Program-made: the position numbers and the translations under genes | Notes under the pieces: generated by a model | The model's input: the letters and a program-made list of their open reading frames with translations, nothing else | Database searches by the model: none | Told to the model about the DNA's origin: nothing | Assembly (NCBI RefSeq): GCF_026229185.1 | Contig: NZ_JAGGJA010000021.1 | Location: 1-47,371 of the forward strand | DNA: 47,371 nucleotides | Origin: Fodinibius salsisoli | GTDB taxonomy: Bacteria; Bacteroidota; Rhodothermia; Balneolales; Balneolaceae | Direction: 5' to 3' | In this document: positions 16,992 through 25,275 of the stretch, piece after piece | How the letters are laid out: each line of letters starts with the position of its first letter | How positions within the stretch are numbered: the stretch's first letter is position 1

Positions 16992-18014
16992 CTATGCTCT
17001 TTCGACTTTAAATAATGGCTCGTACCAATCCCATAACTCTTCTAGAGTATCTACATCTTGAGGTACTGGAAAAGGTTCTTGAAATGCCTCTGCTGGAGTA
17101 GTGGGAAGGAATTGATGCATGTATCTCTCTCCTGTTCTACGAGGAAATTTAGCTAAAATTGAATCAAAGAAACTTTTCCCGTAATCAAAATGATGTGTGT
17201 GAATGAAGTCATCCCAAGTCTCTCTTAGTTCTTCTCTTTCACGTATATCAAGTAATTCGAATTGCTCCATATTCCTTTCATCAGATCCTCCCCAAGCCTC
17301 TCTCATTATATCAATGGCTTCCACATCTGTATCAGGAGCTCCATAGCCAAAAATAGTTACTCTTTTAGTCCCGTCACTTTCTAGTCTTGTTCTAAAACTA
17401 TTCCATTCTCTAGATATAAATTGATTACTGTTATAATTTTTCTCAGCAACTGGATACAATAATTGGGTAGGTTTAAACTGATTTCCAGTTCTTTTAGAAT
17501 ACATACCTGAAGGGCCAGTTTTGTCATCTGCTTTACTATATCCTATGGCCACATTACCGTGAAGGAAACAAATATGAGGCATAGGTGCTTTATCTACATT
17601 TCTACAAAATGCCTGATACAAAAAGGGGTCCCAATTAAAAGTTGCAATAAAATCTTTGGGTCTTAGTGATAAAATTAAATAATCATAGATAGTAGGCTCT
17701 TCTGGAAGTTCCATATCAGAAAAATAATCCCGAACTCTTCTCTGAATTTCTAATATCTCCTCTGATTCTGGGTTTTGACCATGCAAATTACTGTAAAGTT
17801 TTTCAAAATTGTCATCTTGTACTTCATCTGGTAATGTTTCAATAATATCATCCAGACCAACCACATCAATAAAGTTATTCATAGATGGTAATTCCTTACC
17901 GCTTTTCTCTGGATTTCTTATAGTTGTTGCGATACTAGCCCCAGCACCGAGTATTACAACATGAGATACACCTGGGTAGGTTTTCTTAATGCCCTCTTCT
18001 CTTGTCATTCGCAT
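16992..18014 (-). CDS. Short SIR2-like protein, first gene of the sirtuin operon
   Basis: A 340-residue protein with a diverged SIR2 fold: GAGAS (23-27), Asn127-Trp-Asp (ATFNWDPFL), His152 (CFLHGNV) and FGYGAPDTDVEA (about 222-233). All positions expected for NAD handling are present, so NADase activity is plausible. The C-terminal 100 residues are acidic and Trp-rich with no recognised domain. It precedes the 1218-residue sirtuin by 7 bases and is the promoter-proximal gene of the minus-strand cluster. Two sirtuin folds in tandem are unusual; one may act as effector and the other as regulator or partner. Confidence 0.7.
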   Translation of the reverse strand: MRMTREEGIKKTYPGVSHVVILGAGASIATTIRNPEKSGKELPSMNNFIDVVGLDDIIETLPDEVQDDNFEKLYSNLHGQNPESEEILEIQRRVRDYFSDMELPEEPTIYDYLILSLRPKDFIATFNWDPFLYQAFCRNVDKAPMPHICFLHGNVAIGYSKADDKTGPSGMYSKRTGNQFKPTQLLYPVAEKNYNSNQFISREWNSFRTRLESDGTKRVTIFGYGAPDTDVEAIDIMREAWGGSDERNMEQFELLDIREREELRETWDDFIHTHHFDYGKSFFDSILAKFPRRTGERYMHQFLPTTPAEAFQEPFPVPQDVDTLEELWDWYEPLFKVERA

Positions 18015-18212
18015 AATCCTGAAAATTTATTTATAGCTAAAATCTTGCGCATAAGGTGCCTTAATGCCAACGTTTATTTAAAACAAAATGTACTTTAGAA
18101 ATTGGCTAACCCAAAATCGGCAGGAAAAAGCGAAGTATCTCCACTCAATAGGCTAGGTTAGGAATCCACTATTATTTTTTGGAAGTAAAGTTTAGGAATT
18201 ATAGGTTAATAT

Positions 18213-18283
18213 GTCTGAATAGCTCAGAAGTAGAGCGCCCATACTACATGTGGGAGGACGGGGGTGCAAGTCCCCCTTCATTA
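18213..18283 (+). tRNA. tRNA-like sequence, probably degenerate (anticodon would read TAC)
   Basis: A tRNA-shaped sequence. D stem GCTC/GAGC (18222-18225, 18233-18236), anticodon stem CCCAT/GTGGG (18238-18242, 18250-18254) with loop ACTACAT, and T stem GGGGG/CCCCC (18260-18264, 18272-18276). Odd points: the D loop lacks the GG pair, position 33 is C not T, the T loop reads TGCAAGT rather than TTCRANY, and only four acceptor pairs form (GAA/TTC plus T-A). It is probably a pseudo-tRNA or relic integration site. It ends at the stop codon of the next minus-strand gene. Confidence 0.35.
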
Positions 18284-19114
18284 TTGTAGGGGTGGTTGAA
18301 CTTGAGCGTCTTCAATCAATTCCAACTTGTCTCCCTTTATTCTCTGAAATGATTCATCTCTCCACTGAAAGCTATCAAGATTAATTGGTGTATTTATTTC
18401 AGATCCTAGCAGATATCTTTTTGATTTAAATACTGTACCAATAATTTTAGGCATACCACCATTATAAACAGCAACAATTTGTGGGGCCCCACCACATCTT
18501 TCCTCTAAATTATCTTGTGTTAATGCATCCGAGAAAGACGTGGCTGCACCTCTACTAAAATTATGTAGTTCACTATCGTAATATTTATTGTTATAAAACT
18601 TTTTAAAATATTCTCTTCCTGAGCCTAGAATGATAGAACTATCAAATATAGCATCGGTATCTTCATCAACATATTTTTCTTTCCAGGAATCTCGTTGCCA
18701 AGAAAGAATAAACCTTCTAAAAACATGATTATCAATTTTACGTCCAGCTATTAGGATAGTAAATCCTTGTTTTACAAGATCAGGATAATCGTCTAATTGT
18801 TTCTTAATAAAACTTTTAATGACTTCAACTCTATCTTCAAAATCATAACCTTTTTTATAAAATTGGCCGCTATCTAATATATCCACAGCTTTTGAAATAA
18901 CTTGGGTAGGGAATAGGACATCACCACAATACCCAATTATGTCTGGATAGTTTTTAAAGGCAAAAATTTTCCTTCCGTAATCCCAATTGCTTTCAATCTT
19001 TTCTGATTTTCCCTCTTCCATCTTAATATCCCATGATATTCTTGAATCAGTCATAATATAAGTTGAGGAGGGCTTGCGACTATCTTCAGCTATCCATGAT
19101 AAAACTAAAGTCAT
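18281..19114 (-). CDS. Ntn-hydrolase/proteasome-beta-like protein
   Basis: A 277-residue protein. After Met removal the N-terminus would be Thr-Leu-Val-Leu-Ser, followed by YIMTDSRISWD (19-29), GRKIFAF and DIIGYCGDV. This run resembles proteasome-beta/HslV-type Ntn hydrolases, in which the N-terminal Thr is the nucleophile and the Asp of TDSR assists. The fold assignment is an inference from that pattern. Its acidic C-terminus overlaps the tRNA-like sequence. No ATPase partner is adjacent, so if active it would act alone or with the neighbouring nuclease-like gene. Confidence 0.45.
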   Translation of the reverse strand: MTLVLSWIAEDSRKPSSTYIMTDSRISWDIKMEEGKSEKIESNWDYGRKIFAFKNYPDIIGYCGDVLFPTQVISKAVDILDSGQFYKKGYDFEDRVEVIKSFIKKQLDDYPDLVKQGFTILIAGRKIDNHVFRRFILSWQRDSWKEKYVDEDTDAIFDSSIILGSGREYFKKFYNNKYYDSELHNFSRGAATSFSDALTQDNLEERCGGAPQIVAVYNGGMPKIIGTVFKSKRYLLGSEINTPINLDSFQWRDESFQRIKGDKLELIEDAQVQPPLQ

Positions 19115-19232
19115 AAAATTGTTCTTTGATCAGTTTTAATATTTACCTAACGAGTCATATAAGAATATTCAATATTGAATTGAATAAATAACGAAGGGTA
19201 AATCAAAAAGCCAACAGAGATGCCCCAATTGA

Positions 19233-20321
19233 TTAGGCGGTCACGAATTTAAAATCTTTAAAGTAATCATTTCTCTGTGACTCAATCTCTTTTATACAAT
19301 TGTTTGACTCCTCATAATATCGAATATGAAATGCGTCGAATATATTTTTGAGTTGTGGATTAGCTTTTTGATGCAGATATAAAGTTGGAACTTCTACCTC
19401 TTTACAACCAACCTCATGAAACGCTAAAATTGCTTGATAGGTAGGGCTTTCATTATCACTTATAAATAGTCCATTTGGATTAAAACCCTTTTCAATAACT
19501 TCCATATCTCGATTCATTCTTGTGAAAGTTTGACCAAATAAAACTTGATCAAAGTCATTTAAATCAGTGCCAGTATTAGATCCTTGAATTGCTAAAATTA
19601 CTGGTTTTTCAATTTCTCTTATTTGGGTTCTTTTCTCATCAATAATGTGTTCTATGCGGTATTTAGAATTTTCAGCATAGCCAATAGAAGGATAAAAACC
19701 GATTGGATTAGAACGATCTAGTCTATATATAAGAGAAAGTTTAAGTTTTCCTTGCGGAAAATTCTCTGTGATTTTTATCTCATCCTTTGAACCAATAGCT
19801 GGTATATTATCGAATTCTCTTTTGATAAATGCTTTGAATGGTTTTTTGGAATCATTAAATCCAATGTCAGGTAAATTATTGATATTTATAATCCAATTTT
19901 CTGGTGCATTTTCCTTTAAGATTTTGATCAGTGGGTTTACTTTTTTATAAAAATCACCTACTTCAGAATTGATAATTGGAGAAGTCGCCTCAATTACAAT
20001 TTCACCCACCGAAGTTTCTATTAAGAAGTCAGGGTTACTGCCACCAGCTAAAGTTACTTCATATTTAAATTCATATCCGATTTCTTGAAGTATTCGACCG
20101 ACTATAAGTTCAAAGAAAGCGGACTTCCAATGATCTCTTAAATCATTTTTCAGCTTGTCTGCAAAAGATGAAGGTAATTGGGAGAGATTATGATTCAGAA
20201 ATAATCTCATTTGTCTAGCTCGGGGAAGTGTAGATCTCGATAACCAATCCAATGTATGTTCTCCAATTTGAGCCCAACTTTCGTCACTCTCTGTTGGCTC
20301 TTCTAACCAAATTTCATTCAT
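19233..20321 (-). CDS. PD-(D/E)XK nuclease-like protein of unknown specificity
   Basis: A 362-residue protein. SAFFELIVGRILQEIGYEF (68-86), then NPDFLIE (96-102) and GEIVIEATSP (106-115), have the order and spacing of a PD-(D/E)XK core, with Glu71, Asp98 and Glu111. The usual Lys is replaced (EAT), so cleavage is uncertain. The C-terminal half is unassigned. The upstream region holds a perfect inverted repeat (20354-20368). The gene is the last of the defence block before the GC-rich element begins. It may form a unit with the Ntn-hydrolase-like gene 118 bases downstream. Confidence 0.5.
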   Translation of the reverse strand: MNEIWLEEPTESDESWAQIGEHTLDWLSRSTLPRARQMRLFLNHNLSQLPSSFADKLKNDLRDHWKSAFFELIVGRILQEIGYEFKYEVTLAGGSNPDFLIETSVGEIVIEATSPIINSEVGDFYKKVNPLIKILKENAPENWIININNLPDIGFNDSKKPFKAFIKREFDNIPAIGSKDEIKITENFPQGKLKLSLIYRLDRSNPIGFYPSIGYAENSKYRIEHIIDEKRTQIREIEKPVILAIQGSNTGTDLNDFDQVLFGQTFTRMNRDMEVIEKGFNPNGLFISDNESPTYQAILAFHEVGCKEVEVPTLYLHQKANPQLKNIFDAFHIRYYEESNNCIKEIESQRNDYFKDFKFVTA

Positions 20322-20353
20322 GTGAAAAAATCGAATTACTTCAGCTCGGTTTG

Positions 20354-20368
20354 TTACATCAAATGTAA
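20354..20368. promoter_or_regulatory. Inverted repeat upstream of nuclease-like gene
   Basis: TTACAT-CAA-ATGTAA is a perfect 6-base-arm palindrome about 33 bases upstream of the start codon at 20321. It is probably a repressor operator in the promoter of the minus-strand gene; the regulator is unknown. Confidence 0.35.
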
Positions 20369-20532
20369 TGAATCAATGTTTGAGTTTGATAAATAAACCA
20401 CAAAGACTCAAATAATTCGTCACAGCCTATTATCATTTACTGATGTCTCATCTTTTCCCAATCTGTCCCATTCTTTAACAGTTCATTACACCCTGTTCCA
20501 GCCCATCCCGAGGTATTTTTCCTGATTTAAAT

Positions 20533-20596
20533 TAGTGTTACGTTAGCATCAGTTACTGATCACAGTGATGCTATTGCATTACGCTAACCAACACTA
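20533..20596. repeat. Nested inverted repeats at left edge of the virus-like element
   Basis: Several dyads share one centre. Outer arms TAGTGTTACGTTAGC (20533-20547) and GCTAACCAACACTA (20583-20596) match with one mismatch/gap. Inner arms TAGCATCA (20544-20551) and TGATGCTA (20566-20573) are perfect. ATCAGT-T-ACTGAT (20548-20560) and TGATCA (20557-20562) sit in the core. The block ends 5 bases before the start codon of the first gene. It could be an operator for the lead promoter, an element end, or a recombination/replication site. Confidence 0.55.
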
Positions 20597-20601
20597 CCCC
20601 G

Positions 20602-21609
20602 ATGCCTGAAACGCTGGAAAAGTTGCCGAACGAACCCCAAGAGCGGGATTATGCCACTTGCCTGCAAGAGCTGGAGCAGGGGCTGCCCATCTTTGGACGC
20701 ATCACCGGTACCACCGATGGGCTCCAGCAAGTAGAGAAGGAACTCCCCTTTAATTTCCGGCAACCTTTCAATGTAGTAAAAGCGATTTTCAAATTAGAGC
20801 CCGGCCTGTATTCCCTTCACACCGGCATCGACGAAGATATTGTTATCGGGTTTCGCATTGACGGACCAGAAGAGCAGCCAAATAATCAGGCTAACGGACT
20901 GAACCCCAGCAGAACCGCTCCCGAAAACTACTACCAGCAAAGGGCCCTCCGCCTGGAAGGCGAGCTACATGACGCCGACCGCAAGATCCGCCAGCTCGTT
21001 GACGAGATCATGGGCCTCAAGCGTCAGCTCTCCGAAGACAAAACGGCCACGCTGCTCACACACCAGAAAGAGCTAGGCGACCTCAAGGAATCCCATCGCA
21101 ACGAAATTGACCGCCTCAAAGAAATTCAACGTAGTAACCTCAAAGCCCTCGAAAAAGAGCTTGGAGAATTAGAAAAGGTAAAATTCCGCATGGAGATGGA
21201 ACAGCGGGCTGGTGGCCGCGATGCGGGCAGTCGCATGCTGGATATGCTCGAAGAAAATGCCCCAATGTTTTTTACGGTAATCTCGCAGCTGTTTGCTGGC
21301 CAAGCAAGGAATCAACAACTGAATCCTCCGGCCACTCCTGATATTAGCGAAGAGGAGGCCAAATCGATGGCCGAATCGCTTAAAAGACAACTGCAACCTA
21401 CTCTTGGCTCGCTATCCCAACAACCCCATAGCCTCTCTACCGACGAGGCGAGCCAACCCAAAGGTGCCGGGGAGCCAGCTCCTCGGCACCTTCCCTCCGA
21501 CAACAACACGGAAACCGAGCCCAACGAATTTGAAACGCCTGCTACCCTGAACGGCATGTTCGAACCACCCCAAACCAACGGCCACGCCGAACCAACCATC
21601 AGCCTGTAA
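20602..21609 (+). CDS. Coiled-coil structural-like protein of the element
   Basis: A 335-residue protein of unknown family. Residues 1-90 form a small beta-rich domain (GLPIFGRITGTTDGLQQ, then PGLYSLHTGIDEDIVIGF). Residues 115-200 are a long heptad-rich coiled coil. The C-terminal 120 residues are Pro/Glu/Thr-rich and probably disordered. It is the first gene of the element, immediately after the nested inverted repeats. The extended coiled coil suggests an oligomeric virion or assembly component. It has no membrane segment, unlike most neighbours. Confidence 0.6.
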   Translation: MPETLEKLPNEPQERDYATCLQELEQGLPIFGRITGTTDGLQQVEKELPFNFRQPFNVVKAIFKLEPGLYSLHTGIDEDIVIGFRIDGPEEQPNNQANGLNPSRTAPENYYQQRALRLEGELHDADRKIRQLVDEIMGLKRQLSEDKTATLLTHQKELGDLKESHRNEIDRLKEIQRSNLKALEKELGELEKVKFRMEMEQRAGGRDAGSRMLDMLEENAPMFFTVISQLFAGQARNQQLNPPATPDISEEEAKSMAESLKRQLQPTLGSLSQQPHSLSTDEASQPKGAGEPAPRHLPSDNNTETEPNEFETPATLNGMFEPPQTNGHAEPTISL

Positions 21610-21617
21610 GGATACCA

Positions 21618-22013
21618 ATGAAACCCGGACAGCTCACCCTTTTGAAAATGGCCTTGGAATACCTGGCGGGTCAACCCTGCGGCTACGCCTGCTATGCCAA
21701 ACGTATAAAGTCGCAGCTGGCCTTAATGCAGGCTGGCGGGCAACCGATCACCGCAGCCGACTGGGTACGGATGGCAAAGATACTTTCTGTTGAAGCGATA
21801 AGCAGGGATATAGGAGCCGAACGCATTGCAAAAACGATATATCCCCTTGTGGATGGATTAGGGCAACACGCTAATACGCTCTGCTATATCCCTGCCCCTT
21901 TCGCTTGTAATCAATTATTGAGTTTCACCGGCACCAACGTCAGCCCGCAAGTCCGGCGACTGCTCACTGATGTCATCGCCGAGCTGCAAAAGCTTGTCAA
22001 AGCTGGCCGGTAA
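21618..22013 (+). CDS. Small helical protein of unknown function
   Basis: A 131-residue protein that I do not recognise. It begins after an AAGGA ribosome site 8 bases behind the previous stop. It is mostly helical with three Cys residues near residues 18-21 and 94-103 (GYACYAKRI, LCYIPAPFACNQLL), possibly a metal or disulfide site. There is no clear membrane helix. Its position between the coiled-coil and transglutaminase-like genes implies a role in particle structure or assembly. Confidence 0.5.
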   Translation: MKPGQLTLLKMALEYLAGQPCGYACYAKRIKSQLALMQAGGQPITAADWVRMAKILSVEAISRDIGAERIAKTIYPLVDGLGQHANTLCYIPAPFACNQLLSFTGTNVSPQVRRLLTDVIAELQKLVKAGR

Positions 22014-22044
22014 TCATATCCCACAAATTTAAGCGAAACACTTA

Positions 22045-23070
22045 TTGAGTAGCCACTATCCCATACCAACTTCCCGCAACGCAGTCACGACCCATGGTTC
22101 AGTGATGAGCAGCAAGGCGGCAGCAAGCTCCCCCCAAGGAGATGTTGCCGCCTCTATTATTGCTAGTCGCAGGCAATACCCTGGAATCGACGGCGTCCTG
22201 GAACTGGCTTCGAAGCTGGTTACCAACTATACCGGACGCGAAGACATCCGCGGACTAGCGCTAAAAATTACTCGCAAGGTTCCCAGGAATATCAATACCG
22301 GCCTGCCTGACCTGCGAAATATAGACCAGATTGCGGGTGCCATCTACAAATGGATAACCCGCAACATCAACTACGTACGCGACCCGTGGAATATCGAGCG
22401 GATCCAGTCCCCGGACGTAACCATTCGGCAAAAAGCCGGAGATTGCGACGACCACGCGATCCTGTCGGCGGCCCTGCTGCAAAGCCTGGGCATCCAAACC
22501 GGCTTTCGTATTGTCAGCCGAACGGGGCGAACCTACGATCACATCTATACGGTCTTTCGGTCGCCACAAGGATGGAAATCTTTTGATACAACCGTTGCCA
22601 AATATCCCGGTTTCGAATTTGACGAGCGGCTGATCAAAAAGTCCAGGCACCTGCCCAACCGTATGCCAGAAGGCCTAGGCATTGACCCGATTACCCTGAC
22701 GGCAGCTGCCACGACGGCCCTGAAAACGGGAGCCGCTATGAAACCGCTGTTTTCCAAATGGTTTGGCGCCAAAGATAAGGGCGAACGCACCCAGCGCGGA
22801 CAATGGCGGGACTACCTGATGGCCCGAGGGGTTCGCTCGGACGTGATTTCGTTTTCCCAAAAGGATAATGCCATCCTCCAGCAGTATGCTATGGTTATCC
22901 AAGAGCACGGGCAACCGGCCGTTGATTACTTGAACAAATTTGGAAGCCTGGATAACAACTTTCTGGCTAGCCAACAACAATCCCGAAACAAAAAATGGCT
23001 CCTGTACGGCGGACTCTCAGCCGGGCTTGCCGCGCTCGGCGGAATCAGCTACTGGGCCTTCAACCATTAA
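22045..23070 (+). CDS. Transglutaminase-like cysteine protease-fold protein with C-terminal membrane anchor
   Basis: A 341-residue protein from a TTG start; an ATG at 22105 is an alternative. The core is a transglutaminase-like fold: Cys near residue 134 (KAGDCDDHAILSAALLQSLG), His near 166 (YDHIYTVF) and Asp near 181 (KSFDTTV), giving a complete Cys-His-Asp triad. The last 25 residues are a membrane segment (WLLYGGLSAGLAALGGISYW). Such folds act as peptidases or cross-linking enzymes. Here it could process or cross-link capsid proteins, or attack cell-wall peptides during entry. It fits the element's pattern of membrane-anchored proteins. Confidence 0.7.
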   Translation: MSSHYPIPTSRNAVTTHGSVMSSKAAASSPQGDVAASIIASRRQYPGIDGVLELASKLVTNYTGREDIRGLALKITRKVPRNINTGLPDLRNIDQIAGAIYKWITRNINYVRDPWNIERIQSPDVTIRQKAGDCDDHAILSAALLQSLGIQTGFRIVSRTGRTYDHIYTVFRSPQGWKSFDTTVAKYPGFEFDERLIKKSRHLPNRMPEGLGIDPITLTAAATTALKTGAAMKPLFSKWFGAKDKGERTQRGQWRDYLMARGVRSDVISFSQKDNAILQQYAMVIQEHGQPAVDYLNKFGSLDNNFLASQQQSRNKKWLLYGGLSAGLAALGGISYWAFNH

Positions 23071-23079
23071 CAACTGTTT

Positions 23080-23493
23080 ATGAGTAGTTCCTATCTCCAA
23101 CCCGTTGCTATACAGCCCGAAAATGACCGGTTAATTATATCCAGCCAACTTCCTGGCGGTGGATTGGAAGGTTGGGAAGAAGATGATCCCTGCCGGTATG
23201 CCAACCAAAGCTGCAAAGGCAAAATGTTTGGCAAACTCAAAAGCTGCCGCCGTCAGCGCGAAAAATCCCAAGCCCTCTGCAAAGCTCACGAGCGCAAACT
23301 GGCCGAAAAGAAGAAAATAGAACAGGAAAAACAGCAGCTCATGACGGCCCTACAGCATAACGTAACCAATACGGCTGCAAAGCAAGAGACTGCAAGTACG
23401 GCCATGATTGCGGGGGCCGCCGTGGGCGGAGTTGCCATCCTGGGAGCCGCCATCATGTTTATCGCCAAAAAGAAGAAATCTAAATCCCAATAA
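23080..23493 (+). CDS. Small tail-anchored protein, basic C-terminus
   Basis: A 137-residue protein of unknown family. The middle is strongly basic with four Cys (DDPCRYANQSCKGKMFGKL, then RRQREKSQALCKAHERK), possibly nucleic-acid or metal binding. A Gln/Lys-rich helix follows. A single membrane helix lies at about 109-128 (MIAGAAVGGVAILGAAIMFI) and the tail is AKKKKSKSQ. The architecture, with soluble domain first and membrane helix plus positive tail last, recurs in the next genes. It would sit in a membrane with its C-terminus on the positively charged inside. Confidence 0.55.
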   Translation: MSSSYLQPVAIQPENDRLIISSQLPGGGLEGWEEDDPCRYANQSCKGKMFGKLKSCRRQREKSQALCKAHERKLAEKKKIEQEKQQLMTALQHNVTNTAAKQETASTAMIAGAAVGGVAILGAAIMFIAKKKKSKSQ

Positions 23494-23509
23494 ACATATC
23501 CCAATCCCT

Positions 23510-23875
23510 ATGAACAGCAGCTCCTACGATCAGTTAGACTTTCTGCAGACGACCCGACCGTTTAACTACGGGGTAACAAATCCCTTGCTTCCACCGGTGC
23601 AATCATCTACCGCCTCGAAGAAGACCAAATTTGGCAGTGTACTTGATGACCTGTCCAGTTTCCTGACGACCGCGGCCGATACCGCCGTAACTGTTGACGG
23701 GATTATCAATGGCGGAAAACCCCAATCGGGGGGCGCTCGGCTCACGCCCGAGCAACAGATGGCGCTCATGCAATCCCAGAAGTCGGGTGGGAATATGACT
23801 TCCCTACTGCTGATTGGCGGCGTGGTCGTCGTTGGCGGGGGTATCATGTACACCCTGTTAAAAAAGAAGTCCTGA
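23510..23875 (+). CDS. Small tail-anchored protein
   Basis: A 121-residue protein from ATG 23510 (MNSSSYDQLDFLQTTRP); an in-frame ATG at 23408 lies inside the preceding gene and is unlikely. The N-terminal 90 residues are polar with a short helix and the segment GGKPQSGGARLTPEQQ. A membrane helix covers about 98-116 (SLLLIGGVVVVGGGIMYTLL), ending KKKS. No family is recognised. It shares its architecture with its neighbours and probably occupies the same membrane. Confidence 0.55.
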   Translation: MNSSSYDQLDFLQTTRPFNYGVTNPLLPPVQSSTASKKTKFGSVLDDLSSFLTTAADTAVTVDGIINGGKPQSGGARLTPEQQMALMQSQKSGGNMTSLLLIGGVVVVGGGIMYTLLKKKS

Positions 23876-23876
23876 T

Positions 23877-24188
23877 ATGACACAAGCCATTGAACCTACA
23901 GACCATCCCGTTGGGATTTCTCACTTTATCGATGGTCATATTCCCAACGGGCGGTATCCTAATCCAACGGCCTCGCAAGAGACCGTGTACCTGCAACCCA
24001 CCGTGCAACTGCAAGAAATAGCGAAGGGAGCAGAAGTAACTGGCGAAACTAAACAAACCTTATGTGAGCGCCTGACTGAAGATGATCCCACCAAAGGAAT
24101 TCGCTCGTGGTTTGACCGCAACAAAGCTACGCTGGGATGGATTGCGGGTGGATACCTGGCCCTGCGAATCATAACCCGAAGGAGGTAA
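23877..24188 (+). CDS. Small protein with C-terminal hydrophobic anchor
   Basis: A 103-residue protein starting one base after the preceding stop. The N-terminal 75 residues are polar. The C-terminal segment ATLGWIAGGYLALRIITRRR is a short hydrophobic helix with an Arg-rich end, the same anchor pattern as the surrounding genes. The stop codon is embedded in GGAGGTAA, which also serves as ribosome site for the next gene, so translation is coupled. Function is unknown. Confidence 0.5.
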   Translation: MTQAIEPTDHPVGISHFIDGHIPNGRYPNPTASQETVYLQPTVQLQEIAKGAEVTGETKQTLCERLTEDDPTKGIRSWFDRNKATLGWIAGGYLALRIITRRR

Positions 24189-24191
24189 CCG

Positions 24192-24872
24192 GTGACCCAT
24201 TCTAACTATAGTGATAACAGCTTAGGATCGGCGGCCATATCGGGCAACATCATAAGCTCGGAAGCCGGAGAACTTCGTATCATCGGACGTCACCCCGAGC
24301 GCGGGCTGCCAAAATCCGGCGTGCCATTTTCTGTGGATGTAGAAGTCGATATCTACCGCACCTTTTGGAACTCGTTTCTTTTTGTGGTTTGTCCGGATGT
24401 GGTGGTCGCGGCTCTGGATCCCCAGTCCAGACAAGTATTAGCCATCTCCCGCATCGTCACCAGCATGTGGGACGGCTGTCGCGGACAGGCCCGACTGGTT
24501 TTCGGCCGCTCGTTCCGGCCCGACAGAAATCACCCCGTCATATTTGAGCTTCACTACAGCAATGTTACTGGGGCAAACATTTCCGAGGCCAAGCCACTGG
24601 CAACCTCTAAGGTGATGACCCTTGATCTGGATATCGAAGAAGGTCAACAAAGCGGAGTGTATGCCCAGCCCACCGAGTCCTGGTACGACATCAACCTGCC
24701 GGACCCCCAAAGCGCATTTAGTGGCGTCAATAGCACGCTCACCAAAGCCCTGTGGATGATTGGTCTTGGCGCGGGCGCGTATTTCCTGGCTCCCCTCATG
24801 CCCGGACTGCGAGACAGCGTAAAACAGATGGCCGGGCGCAACAAGAAACAGGAGGAGAAATCTGATGCATGA
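24192..24872 (+). CDS. Beta-rich tail-anchored protein
   Basis: A 226-residue protein from a GTG start preceded by a strong GGAGGT site at 24181-24186. Residues 30-150 are beta-rich, including VPFSVDVEVDIYRTFWNS and VIFELHYSNVTGA, and look like an immunoglobulin- or jelly-roll-like fold. A hydrophobic helix at about 185-202 (KALWMIGLGAGAYFLAPL) is followed by a Lys/Arg-rich tail. It may be a membrane-anchored spike base or minor capsid protein. Homology is not recognised. It overlaps the next gene by 8 bases. Confidence 0.5.
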   Translation: MTHSNYSDNSLGSAAISGNIISSEAGELRIIGRHPERGLPKSGVPFSVDVEVDIYRTFWNSFLFVVCPDVVVAALDPQSRQVLAISRIVTSMWDGCRGQARLVFGRSFRPDRNHPVIFELHYSNVTGANISEAKPLATSKVMTLDLDIEEGQQSGVYAQPTESWYDINLPDPQSAFSGVNSTLTKALWMIGLGAGAYFLAPLMPGLRDSVKQMAGRNKKQEEKSDA

Positions 24873-25275
24873 GTTAATCGAAGGCCGGGACTACCAGATC
24901 GTTGATGACGGGATGGGTGATCTCAGCAGTTACCTGCGTCATACCAGTCGAAATGCTTTTAAAAAAGCCATCGGTCTGGCCGACCGTGCCCTGAGCGGGC
25001 GAAAAGGACAAGCCGCTACCACGGCCCTTGTCCTGGCCGGTCTCACTAAAGACAGGCGCTCCTTCCAAGGAGTGTTCAACCGCAATGCCGACGTCATCAA
25101 CCAGTATTTCGAGCATGTCGATCTGCAGGCGGTCAGCGATATGATTGGCCTGCAGGAAACCGTCGCCAAAAGCAAGCCAGTGGCTATAATCAAGCACGTA
25201 GGTATTTTCTCGGCCGGTATTGCCATTGGTGTGGCCGTCCTCTCCTTATATAACCGAAAACGATCTTCAACATGA
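24865..25275 (+). CDS. Small tail-anchored protein
   Basis: A 136-residue helical protein of unknown family. The N-terminal 105 residues contain several amphipathic helices. A membrane helix lies at about 110-127 (VGIFSAGIAIGVAVLSLY), followed by NRKRSST. Both ends overlap neighbouring genes (8 bases upstream, 4 bases downstream), so expression is coupled. It continues the run of membrane-anchored small proteins. Confidence 0.55.
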   Translation: MHELIEGRDYQIVDDGMGDLSSYLRHTSRNAFKKAIGLADRALSGRKGQAATTALVLAGLTKDRRSFQGVFNRNADVINQYFEHVDLQAVSDMIGLQETVAKSKPVAIIKHVGIFSAGIAIGVAVLSLYNRKRSST

